Shown here one piece after another: positions 1-9,821 of a DNA stretch of 64,000 bases (its first letter is position 1; each line of letters begins with the position of its first letter). The notes under the pieces were generated by a model. The model did no database searches, had not been told where the DNA came from, and worked only from the letters and a program-made list of their open reading frames with translations. The stretch is from positions 216,236,208 to 216,300,207 of the forward strand of contig OV884058.1 of assembly GCA_930367215.1 (NCBI GenBank), read 5' to 3'. This DNA comes from Pollenia angustigena (lineage: Eukaryota; Arthropoda; Insecta; Diptera; Polleniidae). Position numbers and translations under genes: made by a program.

Positions 1-605
1 ACATAGGTGCCGATAATTGCTAATAGTGCAGCATTTTTTGCCTATAACTGACAAAGATAACTTCAAAAAGAGTATTGCTTGTGCCTGTAAAAAATGTGGG
101 CGTAACAGAATTTGCAGGTGTCAAGCCAATCGCTTTCATAGGATCCGTGAGCTTTCTTTCAACAAGAACATTACTGTTAAAATCTCCGGCAATAACTATG
201 TCAGAGTATTTTATGCTTTGCAATTCAAGTTCAAAACAGTTAGGTTTTGGTGTCAATCCGTTTATGTGGCCTATAGACACATCCAAGAAGCATTTTATTC
301 ACTTCATCCGATATATATATAAAAACAAGTACTCCATATCTTGATCAACTTTTGATTTCCCTGCAATATTTCCAATTATACCATTCTTTAAGAATCTGGC
401 AACTCCCCCTCTACCTGTTCTATGAGTTGTGGTATTTCTGTCAGATCTATATAAATTGTATCCATTTATATTTAAAGCGTTATCGCCGGTTTTCGGGTGA
501 AACCATGTTTCTGAAATGCATATGGCATCCACACCAGAGTTTTTAAAAATTACCCGAAACTCACTTATTGAGGCTTTGTGCATTTAAATGACAAATCCTA
601 AAACC
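1..605 (-). pseudogene. LINE apurinic-like endonuclease fragment
   Basis: Reading right to left, the minus strand encodes the start of a non-LTR retrotransposon endonuclease. It opens with HLNAQSL near 600, then ICISETWF near 520, and IAGDFN near 195. These are the usual landmarks of the EEP endonuclease in Jockey/I/CR1-type LINEs, which nicks target DNA to prime reverse transcription. The frame is broken twice: a stop right after HLNAQSLNK, and a frame change near 290. The element runs off the left edge of the window, so the reverse transcriptase is not visible. ORF1 upstream (above 605) is not recognisable. I am confident of the family but not the clade. Confidence 0.8.
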
Positions 606-1020
606 GTTATGTTGCTTTACTAAAAATTTTAACATAGTGCTCATACCGTTATCGAGATAGTTTATTTCCATACCGTATGTGCGGTGAGAAATACGAATGT
701 CAAATTAACATGACGCAATGTTGATGGAAAATCATAGTAAATTTCTGCATATGTAAAATTGTTATTGTTTTATATTACATACATATATAAAATAACATTG
801 TTCAAATGTAAATATGTAAATACTCGTTGTTCCTTAAAATTTTGGTGCAATCCACTAGCTCAAAATATTTTAAATGATTACGGCCACATTCGCTTAAGGA
901 GAAGATACACTGCAGCACTCACCCAATCAGAAGGGAGCTTAGCATTTACACGAATGGGAAACTTGATTAGTAAAATTTTTATCAGGCGTTGACAGGACGC
1001 AGATTTAGTTATTAGAATAA
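606..1020. repeat. Dispersed repeat fragment, otherwise gene-free
   Basis: No coding sequence is recognised. Positions about 690-815 share blocks with about 23840-23915: GAATGTCAANTTAACATGA, GATGGAAAATCATA and AAATAACATTGTTCAA in the same order. This is a dispersed repeat of unknown class, perhaps a LINE 5' region or an LTR remnant. Confidence 0.45.
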
Positions 1021-1191
1021 AGGCTCAGTTAGCCGGGAGTAACAGTAACTTAACCTTACCGTAAAAAAGTAAGACCGATCTGTTGAGACGTAACATCTTA
1101 CTGCTAACTTTAATCGTTCTAATTGCTTTACATACAACAAAATGAAGCAGCTAATTTGCAACGTTACTGTTGCTCCCGGCAAACTGAGCCT
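1021..1191. mobile_element. MITE with 28-bp imperfect TIRs, TAA duplication
   Basis: The ends are imperfect inverted repeats: AGGCTCAGTTAGCCGGGAG at the left and, on the reverse strand, AGGCTCAGTTTGCCGGGAG at the right, continuing into AACAGTAAC. The flanks are TAA at 1018-1020 and 1192-1194. The 171-bp length, lack of coding capacity and 3-bp TAA duplication fit a PIF/Harbinger-type MITE. Confidence 0.8.
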
Positions 1192-1208
1192 TAAGATTTG
1201 ATTAATTA

Positions 1209-1830
1209 CACTGGGCATGAAATTGACACTTTTTTTCGTGACAAGCCGGGCACATGGCGTTTTAACATAATTCGGGGACGCTGAATCCAGTCAGTGGTGC
1301 CCGCGGTTTTTTTTTTTAGATTGGCTCTGGTTTTCGAGATATACCGTTATTTCGAAAATGGAGGAGGTTGCACAACATATATTCGCGTAACTCAAAAACG
1401 GTTTAGTTTATTGAAATTACTAAAAAAACCGAAATTCCGCAATAAAATTTCATTTCAGAAAAGTAAAACTCTTTTTCTAATATGAGTAGTCGTTATTGAA
1501 ACATAATTTTTTTTTTTTGAAAAAAAAATTAATTTTTTTATCAAAATTTCGAAATTTTTGTTTTTTAAAAATTCATAAAAAATTAAAAAATACAGCTAGG
1601 CTTCTAATTTTTTGCAGACTTATAAAAAACGAGGCTACAAACATAAATGATTAAAATCTGTTTGCAACTTTTGATTTTATTCACAAAAGTCGACAAATTT
1701 TAATTAATTTAAGATTTTCATAAAACTCAATATTTGTATGGGAGCCCCCTAAGGGATGGTGATAAAGGGAAAGTATAATTTGAGAAAATGTTAAGAACAA
1801 AAAACTAATAGAGGTCAGTTATACATTTTA
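1209..1830 (+). repeat. Left terminal inverted repeat of the 1209-4872 element
   Basis: It pairs in inverse orientation with 4240-4872. Matching blocks include the 1376-1410 stretch against about 4674-4720 and GGGATGGTGATAAAGGGAAA (about 1752) against its complement at about 4480. Small indels separate the arms. Confidence 0.8.
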
Positions 1831-2407
1831 TCCCACTAGGAGTGACTCCAAGGCAGTTGTGGAACCTTTTCTTCAATATATATGAAGAATATAATGTATA
1901 TGAAGCATTTCACAGGATTTTTTTTAATTTTTAAATTCTTTATTCAAAATTATGTACATATATATGAAGAATGTGCGAATGCAGAAAATTTATTTTCAAT
2001 GACATTTTGACGTAAAATTTTTTAAATGCGGTTTTGTGCCATTTACAATACAAATCAAATATTTAAATGTATGCTATTCCAAAGAAATATGCATGAATTA
2101 TTACCACACTTTCACTTTGCGGTAGGAATTTTGGAAAATCCACAGTTACCGTTTAAAAAAATTCTTAGAATTAAGAAATAAAGTCATAAATGCTTACATC
2201 TTTGTATTTTATTGTGCTTACAAAACCACACAAAACGGTTTTTTATTGTGCAGTCGAAACCGCACTAATCGGTCTTGTAAAAAACTTAAATAACATATTC
2301 TATTGTTATACCTGGAACAGGTAGAAATATTAATCGTTCTGGCTTTGTTTTTTTTTACAAAACATGGTCATGAAGGTCTCGAAAGGTACTTTGATTAAAA
2401 CAATTAC

Positions 2408-2600
2408 AGTATATTTTTAATTAGGCTTAAGTTCATGAAATTTAATTTTTATTAAATTATTTTTGTGAAGAAAGGAATTTTACAACATGAAAATTAATTA
2501 AAATTGTTATTGATAATCTTTCATTCTTGACGTGGCTCGGGCTCGAACCCTGGCCGGCAGGTTACCATGACATGTTTCGATCGCAACCACTCTGAGGAGA
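2408..2600 (-). mobile_element. tRNA-headed SINE, minus strand
   Basis: The reverse strand reads GAGTGGTTGCGATCGAAAC, then GGGTTCGAGCCCGAGCC (a good RNA polymerase III B box, GGTTCGANNCC), then AAGAATGAAAGATTATCAA and the A/T-rich tail ending near GCCTAATTAAAAATA. The same body occurs at 15650-15830 and five times at 54.0-56.6 kb. This copy is very close to the array copies, so it looks young. It sits about 15 bp before the transposase-like reading frame and may have replaced its 5' part. Confidence 0.85.
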
Positions 2601-2615
2601 AATTATACAGCGGGT

Positions 2616-4013
2616 ATGAAGAGAAGAAAAATGACTTATATATCTTATACTGCAACAACATATGCTCGATTTCCGCTGCCACATTCTGATGAAATTCCTG
2701 TTCCGGATAGCCAAATACCAACAGAACATATTCCCTCAATAATTCATTCTGTTGAAGCGGGTGGGCCAGCTACTTCAATGTATGAACCGTCATGCACCAC
2801 GGTTCCATGCAGTCACAATGAAATCACGCAAGATCGTCTGGATATAATGGTGCGGCGTCTAAAATTATCTCAAAGACAGAGCATTCTCTTAACAAAAGAG
2901 CTAAAACGAGCTAATATTTTAGCACCAGGTGTACAATTATACGGGGCTATCAATCGCCATAGACAATTTACGACTTTTTTTAAATCAATTGAGAATAATT
3001 CTATCGTGTATTGTACTGACATCCGTGGCTTGGTTTTAACAATGCAAAATGAATATAATCCTGGAGATTGGCGTTTATTCATTGATTCTTCCAAAAGTAG
3101 CTTAAAAGCAGTTTTGCTACATGCCACTAATTTAAAAAGTCCTATTCCGATAACACTAAGCACAAATACTAAAGAGATATACGCATCAATGAAAAAAAAT
3201 AATACAGTTAATTAAATATGAAGACCATAAGTGGAAAATATGCTCAGATTTAAAAGTGGTAGCTCTTTTAAGAGGCATTCAATTGGGCTATACTAAAAAT
3301 ATGTGCTTCATGTGCTTAAGGAATACGCGTTTCGATGGCGACCAGTACAATACACGGGATTGGGCTTTACGTGAGGAAAGCAGATTGCATAGAAATAATG
3401 TTATTGAATTACCACTTGTGCCGATGGAAAAGATTTTGCTCCCTCCACCCCACATCAAACTGGGTATTGTAAAAAATTTTATAAAAGCATTGAGCCCAGA
3501 TGGTGTTGCTTTTACCGAATTGCGCCGAATTTTTCCACGATTAAGCGGCATGAAAGTAAAAGAAGGTATAAACTGTAACTACTTTATTAAATTAGATTTA
3601 TATTTCATATCATAATGTTTTATTTTAAAGGAATTCTTAATGGACCGGACATTCGTCGTCTTATGAAGGACCATCAATTTGAGGTTGCATTGAATTATAT
3701 CGAGCTATTGGCCTGGAATTGTATGAAATCAGTAATAGAAAATGTATTAGGAAATCATCGGTCTGAAAACTGGCGAATTTTAATCAAAAATATGCTAACC
3801 GCATTTAAAAACTTAAACGTTAGAATGTCATTGAAAATAAATTTTTTGCATTACCATGCCGAAAAATTTAATGAGCAATCACCAGCCGAGTCTGATGAAC
3901 ATGGCGAGAGATTTCACCAAGTAACAGCCAGGCTCGAACACTGGTATAGCGGCAAACAACTTGATTCGCTATTAGGGGATATTTGTTGGAATCTGCAGGA
4001 GGAAGAAGAATAA
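2616..4013 (+). CDS. Transposase-like protein of an uncharacterised arthropod family (one frameshift, one intron)
   Basis: About 440 residues in two exons, 2616-3565 and 3631-4013. The 65-bp intron has GAAG/GTATAA at its start and TTTTAAAG at its end, and it joins KVKEG to ILNGPDIRRL in frame. An extra A in the A-tract at about 3194 breaks the frame once; beyond it the frame resumes as ICSDLKVVALLRG. Visible landmarks are a CFMC zinc-knuckle-like motif near 3310, acidic candidates in DWRLFIDSS (about 3070) and SDEHGERFHQ (about 3890), and ILLPPPHIKLG (about 3435). From memory this pattern (EHGERFHQ, LPPxHIKLG, FCLC-like) marks a widespread uncharacterised protein family in arthropod genomes. 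Its position inside TIRs indicates a transposase; the D/E residues as catalytic are my inference. The true start may be upstream, cut by the SINE. Confidence 0.65.
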
Positions 4014-4239
4014 ATTTCTAAATAAAAACTTTAACTTTCACTAATTAACAACAAAAATAAATGTTTTAAAATTTTTAAGTTTGGTTAATTTAAAAAATAA
4101 AAAAAATTTCATCTATTATGAAAAAATTAAAAGTTGTAGACAGACTTTAATCACTTATAGCTTATTTTATTTGGAACTTTGTTTTTTATATGCGTAGAAC
4201 CCTAGCCTTAAATTTGGCCCCTGCAGCGCCTAGGATGCC

Positions 4240-4872
4240 CCAAGATGGGTCAAATGTATGACCAACCCCACTTTATTTTTCATCTCAATCATTTATTTCT
4301 AACATACTCACCCGCTATCTCCATTCCTTAAGGGGGCTTCTATACAAAATGTTCAATGCAGACTAGAAATACATTGAAGAAAAAGTCCCATAAATGCCCA
4401 GAAGTTGCCCCTAGGATGATAAAATGTATGACTGGCCTCCATTGGTTTTTTGTTCTTAACATTTTCTCAAATTATACTTTCCCTTTATCACCATCCCTTA
4501 GGGGGCTCCCTGCAAAAAATTAGAAGCCTAGCTGCATTTTTTAATTATTTATGACTTTTTAAAAAACAAAAATTTCGAAATTTTGATAAAAAAAAATTAT
4601 GTTTCAATAACGACTTTTCATATTAGAAAAAGAGTTTTACTTTTCTGAAATGAAATTGCGGAATTTCGGTTTTTTTAGTAATTTCAATAATCTAAACCGT
4701 TTTTGAGTTACGCGAATATATGTTGTGCAACCTCCTCCATTTTCGAAATAATTATATATCTCGAAAACCAGAGCCAATCTGAAAAAACCGCGGGCACCAC
4801 TGGATTCAGCGTCCCCGCATTATGTTAAAACGCCATGTGCCCGGCTTGTCTGTTTTTTCAACTAGCATAGTG
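4240..4872 (-). repeat. Right terminal inverted repeat of the 1209-4872 element
   Basis: Inverse partner of 1209-1830. It ends ...AGCATAGTG at 4872 and is followed by TTA. It also contains two related direct blocks (AAATGTATGACCAACCCC near 4250 and AAAATGTATGACTGGCC near 4420). Confidence 0.8.
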
Positions 4873-5008
4873 TTATTGTTACTTTATATAACATATATAG
4901 CGCACTTGATCATAAAGAAGGTCCCTAGGGGAAAGGGAACTCGCACCAAACTTGTCGCGTGACAGTTCAAAAGGGATAGGGAACTATTCTAGTTCTTACC
5001 CTTTATAT

Positions 5009-6102
5009 CAGTGTTGCCAAAGCTTGGTGACCAAAAATGGCTAAATTTACGGAAAAAAATGGCTAAAAAATGTCTAAAAATGGGCTAAAAAATGGCTAAA
5101 AGCTTTCTTAAATAAAAACACATTAAAATTCAATAACAAAACAGAAATAATTAATTTAAAGTTCTTTACGAAGAAATTGTGAGTTAAGATCAATTTTGAA
5201 TTAATATTAAAAAATTAAATCACCGAAAAATTCGATGCCGTTATTGTTCATCTCATAGGAATCACTCACTCATTAGTTTCAAATAATCATAAGTTTTAAA
5301 TAATTTGAAGGTAAATCATAATGACGAAAAATTTACCCAATCTTTTGAGTCCAGATCTACAATAAAAAACAAGTAAGAAAGTATAGTCGGTTAAACCCGA
5401 CTATATGATACCCTACACCACATTAGAACCTTTGTACCAAATTTTTTCAAATAATCTCTAAATTGCGACCTGTACTTTGCGCACAAGGTTCACATTGACA
5501 GCCAAACGCATTGTACCCTCTTCACTATTGTGGTGGTGTTATAAATATTGTATTGTTATGGTAAAAATATTTACCTAATGGGTAAAATCGAATTAACGGT
5601 TGCTTAATGTAACCTATTTCTCAAAATACTTTTAACGATGTTTACTTGGCTAAACACCCTCTCTACTTTATCATTAGACCATGGAAGTGAGAACATCTTT
5701 ATAGTCAATTCTGAAATTTCTAAAACAATTTTTTTACCGCCTGTATCCCTTTATTGAAATACTTGCAACCAGAAACAAACAGCGATGTTTGTTTTGATCG
5801 ATTTTATAAATTTAAAAGTGGAATACTGTTCCTTTATTTTGAAAGATGTTTCAGCGTCATAGTTTATAGCGATTTTCAACATTTGTAAAAGTTGTGGTTT
5901 AAATTAAAGGCGTTTTAATTGTTCAAAATGTTTATTTTACTTTTATAATAAAATAAAAATTATTCTTTCAAAAGAAAAACGACAAAAAAATTTTATGGCT
6001 GAACCAGTTGGAAAATGGCTAATGGCTAAACTCATTTTTAATGGCTAAACAGGGCGAAAAATGGCTAAATCTAGCCATTAAATGGCTAAATTGGCAACAC
6101 TG
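5009..6102. mobile_element. Non-autonomous hAT element, 8-bp duplication CTTTATAT
   Basis: The ends are CAGTGTTGCCAA and TTGGCAACACTG. The 8-bp target duplication CTTTATAT is exact (5001-5008 and 6103-6110), diagnostic of hAT insertion. Both subterminal regions carry many copies of ATGGCTAAA, likely transposase-binding repeats. No transposase is present. A related right end lies at 22558-22912. Confidence 0.93.
5363..5545. repeat. Dispersed fly repeat (GTAAGAAAGTATAGTCGG family), short copy inside hAT
   Basis: It starts AAAACAAGTAAGAAAGTATA with the palindrome GTCGG..CCGAC, then GATACCCTACACCAC, and ends with TACCCTCTTCACTATTGTGG. The same end sequences bound the longer copies at 7203-7772 and 61353-62045. 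It is an internally deleted copy nested in the hAT element. Confidence 0.8.
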
Positions 6103-6234
6103 CTTTATATTAAGGGGACTTGTCGTTGGCACCTTTTTGATACTTTGTAAAAGGTCACTGAAGTTACCTAAATAGACACATTTAATTTTTGTTTAAATAA
6201 TGCCTGTCGCAAATATTGTCCCTAGTGAACATTC

Positions 6235-6760
6235 AGCCTTATCGTGGTTGATGAATTACACTCAAAATATTATTTAGTTAAATTCAAACGAAAATTCATT
6301 TTAAACAAATTAAAATTCATTTAAAAAACCGTTCATTTACATTTCATTTAAAACAAATGAATTTTTCATTAATTTAAAAATTTTTTTGTTTATTGAACAT
6401 CATATTCCTTAAAATTGAATAGTTTTTACATTTAAAAAATATATTTTAACCGACAAAAATCAAACTACATAACAAAATAAATACGGAAAAACATTATTTT
6501 TTGGTAGTTTGTTTTTTGAATAACAAACATAAATGTTAAAAAATAAAATTATTCGTAAAATAACTATATTTTTATTTAATTTTAACAGTACGTAAAACGA
6601 ATTTAATAACCCACAATCAGTTACTGTAATAATTTTATAGGTGTAAAATACGCCTGCGACTGTTTGGAAGTAGATTAAAGGAAATAAGTTCACGTTCTCT
6701 TTAATCCATTACTAAACAGTCGCAGGCGTATTTAAAAATCACCAACCACGATAAAAGTGA
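6235..6760. mobile_element. Short inverted-repeat element
   Basis: TTATCGTGGTTGATGAA at about 6240 pairs with TCACCAACCACGATAA at about 6742. Inside, TACGCCTGCGACTGTTT (about 6648) is repeated in inverse at about 6715-6733, giving a strong hairpin around 6648-6735. There is no coding sequence; the open frame at 6460-6693 is AT-rich chance. Confidence 0.55.
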
Positions 6761-6861
6761 TTATGAATTTGATTGATCTTCTTAATATAAAGATATCTAT
6801 ATAAACAGGTAGCATCAGCCCGCATAAAATCCCGTCCCATGACTAGTTTTGTGTCAATTAC

Positions 6862-6958
6862 CTTTCCTTTGGAGTAACATGACTTTATCGCCAGTACAGC
6901 GATATGTCTTGTCTTCACCTTTCACAATTCGGTCCATTTTATTAAAATATTCTGTTCG
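6862..6958 (-). CDS. Candidate internal exon of an unrecognised host gene
   Basis: Read on the minus strand, a 97-nt stretch is open between a plausible acceptor (CTAATCCTTTGACCAG, with a CTAAT branch-like motif) and a plausible donor (AAAG/GTAATTG). It encodes a charged peptide with KMDRIVKGEDKTYRC followed by TGDKVMLLQRK. Its base composition and codon use look more like coding sequence than the surrounding AT-rich DNA. I do not recognise the protein and see no adjoining exon, so it could be an exon with long introns on both sides, a pseudogene scrap or coincidence. Confidence 0.3.
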
Positions 6959-7007
6959 CTGGTCAAAGGATTAGTCCTTTAAGAACAATTGACACAAATT
7001 TCTCGCA

Positions 7008-7177
7008 GGGGTATTAACTCAAAATTTAAAAATTTTCAGTAGAAGCAAAACTATTTTTAATTTAATTACCAAAAAGTTTTGTCTAGCACGATATTTTACA
7101 GCGGGAAGATACGGCTATTACGTGTCCATGTTTGCAAAAAGGTAAAATATGTAAATTAAAAATTTGAGTTAATACCC
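7008..7177. mobile_element. MITE with GGGTATTAACTCAAA ends
   Basis: The left end GGGTATTAACTCAAAATTTA pairs with the right end AAATTTGAGTTAATACCC over about 17 bp. The 170-bp element has no open frame of note. No clean target duplication is visible. Confidence 0.65.
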
Positions 7178-7202
7178 TCTTTATGATCTCTTTATTATTA
7201 AA

Positions 7203-7772
7203 AAACAAGTAAGAGAGTATACTCGGTCAAGCCCGACGATATGATACCCTACACCACAGTATTTAAAAACAAATTTTCGAGAGTATATGGCTATATAAAT
7301 AGGGATCTATCTTTGTTTTAAATTACATTACAATTAGTTTGATAAGGATGCAGAAATTGCCCCTATCTTCCCTGGTGGTACTATTTTTTAAAAACATTTA
7401 TAGCATATGTGTCCATATAAATATGGATCTATCTATGTTTTAAATTTCATTAAAATCGGTTTGATAGTTTCTGAGAGGCAGAAATTGCCCTTTATCTCCT
7501 GTCGTGGCACGGCGATTCGGCCTTTTTAATAGGCTTGATCCTTGTGCCAATAAGAATCTATGTTCAAAATTTTATTAAATTACCTCCAAAATTGCGACCT
7601 TTGCTTTGCGCAAAAGGTTACATGGACAGCCAGCCAGCCGGCCGGACATCGTTAGATCAACTCAGAAAGTGATTTTGATCGATATACTTTAAGGTGGGTC
7701 TAGGACCTATATTTTAAGGTGTTGCACACATCAGCAGAAATGCATAATACCCTCTCCACTATTGTGGTGTGT
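7203..7772. repeat. Dispersed fly repeat (GTAAGAGAGTATACTCGG family), longer copy
   Basis: The left end is ACAAGTAAGAGAGTATACTC and GATACCCTACACCAC. The right end is GCATAATACCCTCTCCACTATTGTGG. Inside, a unit containing TCTATNTNTGTTTTAAAT, GGTTTGATA and CAGAAATTGCCC occurs twice. The same family occurs at 5363, 50494 and 61353 and in diverged form at about 12300-12475. It is non-coding; I cannot assign its class. Confidence 0.8.
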
Positions 7773-8172
7773 GTTTAAAAAATATGAAATATAAAAATAA
7801 GAAAAATATGAGAAAATATTAAAATCGTTTAAAAATTTTATTACTTTCGCAAAAATTGTATTTTAAATAATTTAATTTATCTGCAAACAGGAAAACATTC
7901 CAAATCAATGTTGCATAAATTTACAACCAAATATGATGACGTAAGCATTTGAGCCAAACAAATCTTGCCTCATAGTTAGTTCACACCTCCTTTTTGATGC
8001 AATTCACTGTTGAGCACAATCACCAATCACATTTTGTTTGGTGAATTGCAACAGGATCAGTTCATAGGTCAAAATAGTGCCGGCCACCTAAAAGCAAATA
8101 GCAACAAGATGTCAGCAATTGGATGGTAAATAACAAAAACTTTAAAAAATTCAAAAATATTAACAGACATTT

Positions 8173-9256
8173 CGTCGGCTGATAATTTAATTGTCGTATG
8201 TGGATTCCGATAGTTTCGAGTAAATAGAGTTTGAAGTTTCAATTTTAGGAGGGGAAACTACTAATATTTAACTAGAAAATATTTTGATTTTTATTCAGAA
8301 TTAAATTGAGGAGGTCCATAACAAAACGCAATAATTACATTTTTCAAGTTTTTTGATTTTTTGATTGAATCTCATTCTACACATTGAAATCTATATTACC
8401 TTCATTATACAGCATTCCAAAACTCAATAACTACAGTGCAGATCAATATCAAATATGCTGGTTCAGAGCAAAATGCAATAATTACACATCTTTGCAATAA
8501 ATCTTTACAAGAAATTTTAAAAAAGTCAACTTGATAAATAAATTATGCTCTGGTGGTAACTCTTAGATAACTGTAAAACGTAAGGAATTTTTGTTTAGTT
8601 AATACCTTTTGCCTTTGTTAAGTAGATTGTGAATAATATTTTCATACAGTTCAAAGCAAAATGAAATAAATACTATGGATTCGGACCAAAACGCAATAAT
8701 TCCAAATTTGTTATCTAAATAACTTTAAAAGAAACTGTCAGATAAAATAATTAATTTGTGATTAATATTATTTTTTGCAGACAATAATACCTCAATAATT
8801 GTTTTTTAAAAAAATTATGTGCTACTTACTTAAATTACATTTTGTCGTTTATCCAAAAAAATGTTATGGTGTAGTTATTGCGTTTTGTTATGGACCTCCT
8901 CAATTGTCGTTTGTGGCAAAATGGAACATTTTTGTCATTTGAATAGCTACATACGACATTTTGCCTCCGAAATGTTTACATACGACATTTAAACATAAAT
9001 TATTAAAAAATCGTATGTGCCATGAAAAATCCACATACGACATTTAAATAATAAATCAATCTTTTTGTCGTTTTATATGGAAATTTGCCGTATGTGGCGT
9101 TTGCCAGTTACATACGACATTTAATTTGAAAATTGCTTCAGCAATCGAAAAACTGATTCCGCCAAATGAAAGATCAGGTCGGAAAACCTAAGGGATAGAT
9201 CTTAACTCAAAACCGCAAAAAAAATCCACACACGACATTTAAATTATCAACCGACG
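8173..9256. mobile_element. Inverted-repeat element rich in ACATACGACATTT, ATTT duplication
   Basis: The left end CGTCGGCTGATAATTTAA pairs with the right end TTAAATTATCAACCGACG. ATTT flanks both sides. The right half holds at least seven copies, in both orientations, of a motif related to ACATACGACATTTA or its complement TGTCGTATGTGG. Such subterminal repeats usually bind a transposase. A second element (8308-8901) is nested inside. Confidence 0.7.
8308..8901. mobile_element. Nested inverted-repeat element, AATT flanks
   Basis: The termini GAGGAGGTCCATAACAAAAC and GTTTTGTTATGGACCTCCTC are perfect inverses for about 28 bp (to GCAATAA). AATT flanks both sides but is itself a palindrome. Internally, variants of CAAAACGCAATAATTACA recur about four times. 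Confidence 0.75.
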
Positions 9257-9607
9257 ATTTGTCCAAGCCACAAGCTCTGCCGTATGGCTTACCTTTAAAG
9301 AAATACATACGATTTTGGTTTATACACTTGTGAATATGTATTGCTTAATGTGAAAAATTAAAAATTTCGATTCAATGTACATTGTCAAATTACTTTGAGT
9401 AAAGGTTAACAAATTTCTTTTTACTAAATAATAATAAATAAAACTAAAAAAAGCTAATTATAGGTTTTTATTCTCAAATTAACGCTTTTTCGATTCAAAT
9501 TCAAATTTTTTCAAATCAAACTCGATTTTTTTCAAAGTAATTTAAATTTTATTCAAAACATATTAAATTATTTTCAACACAAATTAAACTTTTTACAAAT
9601 CATATTG
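9257..9607. other. Gene-free AT-rich stretch
   Basis: No gene or defined element is seen. The 9480-9600 stretch is a run of TTCAAATTNNNTTTTTTCAAA-type words and is low in complexity. The same kind of run is at 21940-22090. Confidence 0.5.
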
Positions 9608-9821
9608 AATAATAATCAGTATTGTGGTTATTTTGTTGAACTATTTATGGTTTTTAATCCAAATTTTTTAATATTTTTAATTTTCATTCTTGAATGAAAA
9701 ATTATCAATAAATTTTAATTAATTTCATGTAAAATTCCTTTCTTCATAAAAATAATTTAATGAAAATTAAATTTGATAAACTTTAGCCTAATTAAAAATA
9801 TTAAAAAATTTGGATTAAAAA
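9608..9821. repeat. SINE-composite repeat: inverted spacer piece then direct tail
   Basis: 9608-9690 is the reverse complement of the spacer part of the 568-bp unit (GGATTAAAAACCATAAATAG region). From 9690 the sequence turns to the direct orientation with the SINE tail GAATGAAAAATTATCAATAA, ending GGATTAAAAA at the hAT insertion point. The direct copy resumes at 11877. Confidence 0.7.

Larger units (their letters stand above)
1209..4872 (+). mobile_element. Large TIR DNA transposon, CACT termini, TTA duplication
   Basis: A 3664-bp element. The left terminus is CACTGGGCATG and the right terminus, read inward, is CACTATGCTAG. TTA flanks both sides (1206-1208 and 4873-4875). The inverted repeats are unusually long: the block from about 1232 to 1830 matches about 4240 to 4850 in reverse, including GACAAGCCGGGCACATGG near both ends. 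The outermost 20-30 bp are less alike than the interior of the repeats. It carries one spliced transposase-like gene and a SINE inserted just upstream of it. CACT termini with a 3-bp duplication suggest a CACTA/CMC-type transposon, but the protein is not one I can place in a named superfamily. A relative lies at 34403-37166. Confidence 0.75.

Noticed and set aside
1209..4872. Transib assignment because of CAC(A/T)GTG-like termini
   Set aside because: Transib makes a 5-bp GC-rich duplication and has a RAG1-like core; here the duplication is TTA and the protein shows no such motif.
6460..6693. Minus-strand hydrophobic frame
   Set aside because: AT-rich chance frame ending in a hairpin element.
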